From an uncultured Clostridia bacterium (GTDB taxonomy: Bacteria; Bacillota; Clostridia; Oscillospirales; Ruminococcaceae), in the NCBI GenBank assembly GCA_947381875.1, contig CANCXY010000213.1:1-5821 (forward strand): a DNA stretch of 5,821 nucleotides, in the 5' to 3' direction. Positions 1 through 3,727 of the stretch are shown piece after piece. The stretch's first letter is position 1, and every line of letters begins with the position of its first letter. Under the pieces are notes generated by a model. That model did not search any database, was not told where the DNA came from, and saw only the letters and a program-made list of their open reading frames with translations. Both the position numbers and the translations under genes were made by a program.

Positions 1-87
1 GGATGCGGCTGTTGGCGCTGGACAGGTTCTCGGCGGCTACGTCGAGGTTGTTGATGGTGTGTTCCAGGCGGTTCTGGAGAGCGCCCA
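1..87. repeat. Distal inverted repeat, left copy (flagellin 1 C-terminal coding)
   Basis: It matches the reverse complement of 5283-5369 at 85 of 87 bases, with a perfect 55-bp block at 1-55. It encodes the same C-terminal stretch in both flagellins (ALQNRLEHTINNLDVAAENLSS). It may continue beyond the window. The longer perfect identity than in the flanking coding DNA suggests exchange between the genes at this end too. Confidence 0.85.
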
Positions 88-1966
88 GAGATGCACGCTG
101 GCTCGAAACAGTGTTGATTGCATCCTTGATGGTATCGATTGCATTGCTGGCGAGAGATTCCTTGGTGATCTTCAGGCCATCCAGACCCAAGCCCTTCGTA
201 CCCATGTTGGCGATTGCAACCGACATCTTGTTGTACGAATCCGCCGTATCACCAATTTGCAGGGTTAAACCGCCGCCGATAATAGCGGGGGCGTCTGCGC
301 CTGCCTTGGAGATGGACAGGGTAGTGCCGTTGGCAGTAGCGGTGAACCCGTTATCGTTTAGCGCATCAACCAGCCCCTGCACGCCGTCAGCCTTAAGAAC
401 CTCCACGGTGCCCGAAGCGGGATTGGCAGAAGCCTTATCCACAAATTTGAAGGTCGTGTCGCCGATAGTGATTGCATCGCCGGCATTGATTTTGTCGGCA
501 GTGACAGTCAGCGCAACACTTTCGTCGGTGCCAGCCCCAACGGCGGAAAACAGTTTGGTCAGGGATTCGTAAGTGGTGTAGGGGGCGTTTTCCCCTTCTT
601 TATAGTCCTCCACAGTCTGGTCAACCTTGATTTTTCCGCTGCCGCCATCGCCAATCTGGAAGTGGGCGGTTTCATAATTGGACAGCTTCATAGCGGCTGC
701 CTTAGCAAAATCCGTAGTGTCTGCAGCAGTGCCGTCGGCTTTTGTTACACCGCTCAGATCAATGACATTATCGCCGGAAATATCACTGTCGGCTGTCATC
801 TTGAAGGTGAAGGTTGTTCCATCAATGGTCAGCTGAGCGCCATCCTTAAACAGGTCTGCATTCGCGGACAAATCGAACTCAATACCGGCGCGCTGGCCTT
901 TCACGGCCATCTGCATGGGCGTGATATCCAGAACCCCATGGTAGGAAGTGCCAGCGCCACTGACTGCGCCACTGGTAACATCGGTGCCTGTTACAGTAAT
1001 TTGAACGGTTTTGTCGGCTTTCTGGTCGACAGCCATCATCTCTTCGGTGATCGCATCGTCCTCTGTTGCATTCGTTCCTTTCGCGGTAGCACCTGCATAG
1101 GTAAAGACAAGTTTGGTATCATCCTTTATTTCTACCTTGTAGAACGCATGATTCAAAGCCGCAATGGTATCAGTGTTAGTGGCTCCACCCGGTTTGTTTG
1201 CATCACCAACCCAAGTGCCCTCGTTAAACAGCTCTTCTACAATCTCTTTTCCAGTCCACTTCTTCCGATTAGTGGTCTGGGAGCCATCAATGGTGATTTG
1301 CTGTTCTTTCCCTTGAATGCCAAACTTGACTGTAACATCACCGGTGGCCTTGGTCAAATCCAATTCGTAATCCGCGAGGTCAATGGTAAAACTGCCGCCC
1401 TGCTGCGCTTTACCAGGTGTATTGAGATGCAGCTCTGTTTCAGCGGCAGCATCTTTGTCGGGGAAGCCTGCCAAGGTAATTTTCTGTCCATCAACAGCAG
1501 CAGTGGTATCCCCAACCTCGAAAGCTTCTGTGTTCAGCCCCATGGTGCCATCCAGCAGTTTCGCACCGTTGAAGTTGGCGGATTTGCTGATGCGGTCAAT
1601 TTCGTCCAGCAGCTGATCCACCTCGCTTTGCAGTGCGTCGCGCTCTGTCTGCGTATATGTACCGTTGGCAGATTTCGTTGCCAGTTCAACCATGCGGTTC
1701 AGCATGTCGTGTACTTCGTTCAGGTTGCCTTCAGCCGTCTGAATGAGAGAAATGCCGTCCTGCGCGTTCGCGCTCGCTGTTTCCAGGCCCTTAATCTGCG
1801 CTTTCATCTTCTCGCTGATAGCCAGACCAGCGGCGTCATCGCCCGCGCGGTTGATGCGGTAGCCGGAAGACAGTTTTTCCAGCGATTTGGAAACCGCGCT
1901 GTTGTTCATGCCAAGCTGACGATAGGCGTTCAACGCCATCGTGTTCGTTCTTACGACCATACCCAT
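1..1966 (-). CDS. Flagellin 1 (filament protein), 3' end cut off by the window
   Basis: This gene encodes a flagellar filament subunit, exported through the flagellar type III apparatus and polymerised outside the cell. The frame is open for 655 codons with no stop. It starts at the ATG at 1966-1964 (MGMVVRTN), placed 11 nt after GGAGG. Residues 1 to about 140 are the conserved D0/D1 part, with ALNAYRQLG, LSSGYRINRAGDDAAGLAIS and ANFNGAKLL. Residues about 141-565 are a large hypervariable surface region with short beta-type modules such as ITIGDTTFKF. From residue 567 (LTLQIGDTADSYNKM) the conserved C-terminal D1/D0 begins, ending in NNLDVAAENLSSANSRI at the window edge. By alignment with flagellin 2 about 41 residues are missing, giving roughly 696 in total. 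The first 69 codons are identical in DNA to flagellin 2, and the centre is unrelated by eye. The recombinase gene lies 158 nt upstream on the same strand. fliC/hag is the likely family name, but with two paralogues no symbol is assigned. Confidence 0.96.
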   Translation of the reverse strand, partial: MGMVVRTNTMALNAYRQLGMNNSAVSKSLEKLSSGYRINRAGDDAAGLAISEKMKAQIKGLETASANAQDGISLIQTAEGNLNEVHDMLNRMVELATKSANGTYTQTERDALQSEVDQLLDEIDRISKSANFNGAKLLDGTMGLNTEAFEVGDTTAAVDGQKITLAGFPDKDAAAETELHLNTPGKAQQGGSFTIDLADYELDLTKATGDVTVKFGIQGKEQQITIDGSQTTNRKKWTGKEIVEELFNEGTWVGDANKPGGATNTDTIAALNHAFYKVEIKDDTKLVFTYAGATAKGTNATEDDAITEEMMAVDQKADKTVQITVTGTDVTSGAVSGAGTSYHGVLDITPMQMAVKGQRAGIEFDLSANADLFKDGAQLTIDGTTFTFKMTADSDISGDNVIDLSGVTKADGTAADTTDFAKAAAMKLSNYETAHFQIGDGGSGKIKVDQTVEDYKEGENAPYTTYESLTKLFSAVGAGTDESVALTVTADKINAGDAITIGDTTFKFVDKASANPASGTVEVLKADGVQGLVDALNDNGFTATANGTTLSISKAGADAPAIIGGGLTLQIGDTADSYNKMSVAIANMGTKGLGLDGLKITKESLASNAIDTIKDAINTVSSQRASLGALQNRLEHTINNLDVAAENLSSANSRI

Positions 1967-1976
1967 AATAAAAAAT

Positions 1977-1982
1977 ACCTCC
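1977..1982 (-). promoter_or_regulatory. Ribosome binding site of flagellin 1
   Basis: GGAGGT on the minus strand lies 10 nt before the ATG at 1966. It is the mirror copy of the flagellin 2 site and decides the start: a further in-frame ATG two codons on (MVVRTN) would be too far from it. Confidence 0.85.
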
Positions 1983-2000
1983 ATGTTTTTGCGGCCCTTA

Positions 2001-2017
2001 AAAGACATCCTGTCTTT
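2001..2017 (-). promoter_or_regulatory. Leader hairpin with GGA in the loop, flagellin 1 copy
   Basis: The minus strand reads AAAGACA-GGA-TGTCTTT, a 7-bp inverted repeat around GGA, 35 to 51 nt before the ATG. It is the mirror copy of the element at 3677-3693. A GGA displayed in a hairpin loop upstream of a second GGA in the Shine-Dalgarno is the arrangement of CsrA sites, as known for Bacillus hag. Whether this genome encodes CsrA is not visible. Confidence 0.45.
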
Positions 2018-2073
2018 CGCAACGGCCCCTTGTGCAGAGGCATTTCAGAAATTTCCGCCTGCACCCGCGCTGC

Positions 2074-2091
2074 CCGGCGCTTTTGTGCCGG
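2074..2091. other. Small hairpin between recombinase and flagellin 1
   Basis: On the plus strand CCGGCGC and GTGCCGG pair around a TTTT loop, with one G.U pair. In the direction of the recombinase and flagellin 1 (minus strand) the same stem carries an A.C mismatch and is followed by GC-rich DNA, not a T-run. It is therefore a poor terminator for the recombinase. No other terminator is visible in this 158-nt gap. Confidence 0.3.
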
Positions 2092-2104
2092 TGGATGCGG
2101 TTCT

Positions 2105-2127
2105 TTTTCCCTTGCTTTTTCCCTTTA
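2105..2127. repeat. Left copy of 23-bp direct repeat flanking the recombinase (two 12-bp-spaced iterons)
   Basis: It matches 3331-3353 in the same orientation at 22 of 23 bases; the difference is C2115 against T3341. Inside it TTTTTCCCTT occurs twice at 12-bp spacing (2104-2113 and 2116-2125). The repeat supplies the recombinase stop codon (TAA at 2127-2125). Same-orientation repeats tightly framing an integrase gene may be arm-type binding sites for the N-terminal domain of the enzyme, or the att-like ends of a small inserted cassette. Confidence 0.7.
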
Positions 2128-3291
2128 CAGCCCCGTCACCATGCCCTGAATGAACCCCTCCATCCGCGCGGCGCTCTCCTGCCGCATGGAGGCTGTGAAG
2201 TGCGCGTACCGGTCCAGTGTGAACGCCGCCGTCGCGTGGCCAAGGTTGCCCTGCACCGTCTTGATATCATCCCCCGCGCGGATTGCGTTCACCGCGTATG
2301 TGTGCCGCAAATCGTGGAAATGTACGTCCGTCAGCCCCACGCTGTCCGCAAGGCGGCGGAAAAGGGCGTCCGCCCGCCATTGGTCCATCGGCGCGCCGTC
2401 TGCGCGCGTGAATACAAGCCCGGATTCGCCCCGCCACAGCGCACCCGCGCGGGCCTTATCCGCCGCCTGCCGCTGCTTCTGACTGTACAGCGCGCGCATC
2501 ACCGAGGGAGCGGGCGTCAGCGTGCGCGGTTTGCCGTTTTTCGTCGGGAGAAACAGCCCGTTCGCGCGGAATTCCGGGCGCGCAAGCTGTTTGTTGATGG
2601 TGAGCGTACCGCCTCCCACACAATCCCATGTCAGCCCTAACAGCTCGCTGAGCCGACAGCCTGTGAACAATGCCGCCCACACCAAGTGTTCTATCTCCCC
2701 ACCCCGCGCGGCGGCGAGCAGGGTTCCGCTCTCGGTGTTGGACAGGGGGCGCGGCGGGCGCTGCTCCATACGCGGCAGCGCGCAGCCATCCGCGGGGTTT
2801 TTCACGATATAGCCCAGCGCCACCGCCTTGGCGAGCGACTGGCGCAGTACCTTGTACGCCAGCCGCACCGACGCGGGCGCAAGCCCCTCCATGCCGCCGA
2901 TGAACTTCTGCACCGCCTCCGGCCGCAGCTCCTCTAAACGCAGCGCGCCTAAGGCGGGCTTGATGTGGTTTTTGACGTTGTTCTCGTAAATACTGCGCGT
3001 GGCGGGCTTCGCGCCGCACAGAAAACCGTCCAGCCATTCATCCAGCCAGCTTGCCAGCGTGCGGCGGCTGGGGGCCGCGGTGTGCCCGCCCTGCGCCTGC
3101 GCCGCTGCCGCCTGCATTTTCTCGCGCACCTCGCGCTGTGTTTTGCCGGAAAACGAGCGCTGTACCTGCCGCCCGGTGGCGGGGTCGTGCCCGGTGGTGA
3201 GCCGCGCCTCCCAGTAATGGTATGTGCGCCCGCCGCTTATCACAGATTTTTTGCGGATGCTGCCGCTGCCTTTCGCAGCCTTTTTTGCCAT
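2125..3291 (-). CDS. Tyrosine recombinase / phage-type integrase (Tn916-Int-like), probable flagellin switch recombinase
   Basis: This 388-residue DNA recombinase is about the usual size for the Tn916 Int group. Residues 8-60 resemble the arm-DNA-binding domain (GSGSIRKK, YWEARLTTG, RSFSGKTQREVREK). Residues about 75-165 are the SAM-like core-binding domain (SWLDEWLDG, TRSIYENNVKNHIKPALG). Residues about 180-375 are the catalytic domain. All expected active-site residues are seen: R213 in TGCRLSELLGL, K251 in PTKNGKPRTL, H326 and R329 in HDLRHTYA, H352 in LGHA, and the nucleophile Y362 in TLDRYAH. It therefore looks intact and active. The start is the ATG at 3291, with AAAGGAG 9 nt upstream. 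It sits inside the segment bounded by the flagellin inverted repeats and points to flagellin 1 without a clear terminator. Its visible GC-richness contrasts with the flagellin 2 centre. Family assignment is firm; the role in flagellin inversion is inference. Alternatively it could be the remnant of an integrated element. Confidence 0.96.
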   Translation of the reverse strand: MAKKAAKGSGSIRKKSVISGGRTYHYWEARLTTGHDPATGRQVQRSFSGKTQREVREKMQAAAAQAQGGHTAAPSRRTLASWLDEWLDGFLCGAKPATRSIYENNVKNHIKPALGALRLEELRPEAVQKFIGGMEGLAPASVRLAYKVLRQSLAKAVALGYIVKNPADGCALPRMEQRPPRPLSNTESGTLLAAARGGEIEHLVWAALFTGCRLSELLGLTWDCVGGGTLTINKQLARPEFRANGLFLPTKNGKPRTLTPAPSVMRALYSQKQRQAADKARAGALWRGESGLVFTRADGAPMDQWRADALFRRLADSVGLTDVHFHDLRHTYAVNAIRAGDDIKTVQGNLGHATAAFTLDRYAHFTASMRQESAARMEGFIQGMVTGL

Positions 3292-3300
3292 ATCCTTTTT

Positions 3301-3307
3301 CTCCTTT
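3301..3307 (-). promoter_or_regulatory. Ribosome binding site of the recombinase
   Basis: AAAGGAG on the minus strand lies 9 nt before the ATG at 3291. The iteron block begins about 15 nt further upstream, so the enzyme could bind over its own promoter or leader. Confidence 0.8.
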
Positions 3308-3321
3308 CTGACGCCGGGGCG

Positions 3322-3358
3322 TCCCTTCTATTTTCCCTTGTTTTTTCCCTTTAGGGAA
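3322..3358. repeat. Right iteron block and direct-repeat copy upstream of the recombinase
   Basis: TCCCTT occurs three times at exactly 12-bp spacing (3322, 3334 and 3346). The last two lie in the 23-bp direct repeat (3331-3353) that matches 2105-2127. The third iteron runs into TTCCC-TTTA-GGGAA (3345-3358), a short inverted repeat absent from the left copy. A 12-bp period is close to one helical turn, as expected for adjacent protein-binding sites. The block lies directly upstream of the recombinase ribosome binding site. Confidence 0.65.
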
Positions 3359-3472
3359 GTGGGGAAGCGGCGCAACGGGCGCTGAATGGAAAAAATTTTT
3401 GAAATGGGGGTTGATTTTCCGCAAAGGCGTGCGAATATAGGGGGTGAAAGCACTTCGATGAGGATGTTGCGG

Positions 3473-3507
3473 GGGCAGTTGCAGGCCGGATGCCGTGCAA
3501 GCTGCCC
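3473..3507. ncRNA. Long imperfect hairpin in the region upstream of flagellin 2
   Basis: GGGCAG-TTGCA (3473-3483) pairs with TGCAA-G-CTGCCC (3496-3507), giving 11 pairs with one bulged base. An inner GGC/GCC stem (3484-3486 with 3492-3494) closes a CGGAT loop. A short stem CGGT/ACCG (3507-3510 with 3516-3519) follows at once. Either strand can form it, so it could belong to a flagellin 2 leader RNA or to a recombinase leader. I recognise no Rfam family. Confidence 0.4.
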
Positions 3508-3525
3508 GGTCGGCTACCGCCGCCG

Positions 3526-3595
3526 CAAAATCCGCACGGCGCTTTCGCCCCCCGTACCGCGGCTATCCCGGGTGATGCCGCAGATGCGGATTTTG
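3526..3595. ncRNA. Three-way-junction-like structured element (unknown family)
   Basis: An 11-bp perfect outer stem, CAAAATCCGCA (3526-3536) with TGCGGATTTTG (3585-3595), encloses two hairpins. The first is GGCG-CTTT-CGCC (3538-3549). The second is GCGGC(T)ATC with GATGCCGC (3559-3581, one bulge). Little sequence is left unpaired, which is more order than expected by chance. It may be a cis-acting leader RNA, a small RNA, or one copy of a dispersed structured repeat. The strand cannot be decided by eye. I considered cobalamin and c-di-GMP riboswitches, but the diagnostic core sequences are missing. Confidence 0.4.
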
Positions 3596-3676
3596 TTCTA
3601 CCTTCAAATCCTTCCAACGTATGGCGCGCATGCGTCGGACAGGGCGCGGGGTAACTTTTCACAAGGGGCCGTTGCG

Positions 3677-3693
3677 AAAGACAGGATGTCTTT
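3677..3693 (+). promoter_or_regulatory. Leader hairpin with GGA in the loop, flagellin 2 copy
   Basis: AAAGACA-GGA-TGTCTTT forms a 7-bp stem with a GGA triloop, 35 to 51 nt before the flagellin 2 ATG. The core ACAGGATGT resembles the published CsrA-selected consensus (ACARGGAUGU) but is one base shorter. The next GGA is in the Shine-Dalgarno, 28 nt downstream, as in two-site CsrA control of Bacillus hag. Alternatively, as a palindrome lying near the inner edge of both repeat arms, it could be the recombinase core site. Confidence 0.45.
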
Positions 3694-3711
3694 TAAGGGC
3701 CGCAAAAACAT

Positions 3712-3717
3712 GGAGGT
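3712..3717 (+). promoter_or_regulatory. Ribosome binding site of flagellin 2
   Basis: GGAGGT lies 10 nt before the ATG at 3728. It fixes the start there rather than at the in-frame ATG at 3710, which overlaps it, or at any start further upstream in the open frame. Confidence 0.88.
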
Positions 3718-3727
3718 ATTTTTTATT

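Larger units (their letters stand above)
1758..2034. repeat. Left arm of 277-bp perfect inverted repeat
   Basis: This is the exact reverse complement of 3660-3936: each base p pairs with 5694-p, and I found no mismatch when comparing line by line. It covers the first 209 coding bases of flagellin 1 and the 68 bp before its ATG. Identity stops abruptly at both ends: base 1757 against 3937 (a third codon position) and base 2035 against 3659. Beyond the coding edge the paralogues drop to roughly 80% DNA identity, mostly silent changes. Perfect identity that ignores the coding/non-coding border points to ongoing inversion or gene conversion rather than protein-level constraint. Confidence 0.97.
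2035..3659. other. Putative invertible segment between the flagellin inverted repeats
   Basis: This 1625-bp unique segment lies between the two perfect repeat arms. It holds the tyrosine recombinase (pointing left), its flanking iteron repeats, 77 bp of spacer on the left and about 300 bp of structured non-coding DNA on the right. Inversion would place the recombinase at about 2403-3569 on the plus strand, pointing to flagellin 2 with the same 158-nt spacing it now has to flagellin 1, and would put the right-hand non-coding region upstream of flagellin 1. The logic resembles invertible promoter segments such as Salmonella hin, but the recombinase family differs. Inversion is inferred from structure only. 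Confidence 0.65.
3359..3659. other. Non-coding structured intergenic region upstream of flagellin 2 and of the recombinase
   Basis: Together with the iterons and leader this forms a 436-bp gap between the divergent recombinase and flagellin 2. I see no convincing gene: open frames here are GC-rich and lack ribosome binding sites and recognisable domains, and the frame joining flagellin 2 is only a spurious N-terminal extension. The left part is AT-rich, with AAAAATTTTT near 3392. The part from 3444 to 3595 is packed with inverted repeats. CGCATGCG (3627-3634) is a small palindrome. Promoters for flagellin 2 and the recombinase should lie here, but I could not pick one confidently. Confidence 0.6.

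Noticed and set aside
2074..2127. Sigma-54 promoter for flagellin 1 (minus strand CGGCAC)
   Set aside because: The -12 GC element is absent at the required spacing.
662..2149. Long plus-strand open frame antisense to flagellin 1
   Set aside because: It uses the same codon register as flagellin 1 on the other strand and is a shadow of its codon bias; no domain or ribosome binding site.
3411..3439. Possible promoter TTGATT-17-AATATA, or a sigma-28-like GCGAATAT at 3431
   Set aside because: The -10 matches are only 3 of 6 (sigma-A) and 6 of 8 (sigma-28), the latter with no TAAA-like -35 at the right distance. It is the best candidate seen but too weak to annotate.
3440..3520. Cobalamin riboswitch on the minus strand (CTGCCCCCGCAAC) or c-di-GMP riboswitch
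   Set aside because: The B12 box resemblance is limited to that short string; the preceding GGTG/AAATCC and GGGAA elements are missing. No GACGCAAAG-type core of c-di-GMP-I is present.
3585..3612. Remnant of a tRNA (TTCAAATCC resembles a T-arm) as integrase attachment site
   Set aside because: No acceptor stem, D-arm or anticodon arm can be assembled around it.
3351..3662. Minus-strand open frame of about 100 codons upstream of the recombinase
   Set aside because: No ribosome binding site, low-complexity Ala/Pro/Ser/Arg-rich composition, and overlap with dense inverted repeats and the repeat arm.
3652..3678. Sigma-28-like promoter spanning the repeat edge (TAAC, 15 nt, GTTGCGAA; or GCCGTTGC)
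   Set aside because: Only about half of the consensus matches, and a start from the GCCGTTGC reading would cut into the leader hairpin.
3386..3727. In-frame N-terminal extension of flagellin 2
   Set aside because: The ribosome binding site at 3712-3717 and the matching start in flagellin 1 place the start at 3728; the upstream frame runs through the structured region and lacks a flagellin-like sequence.
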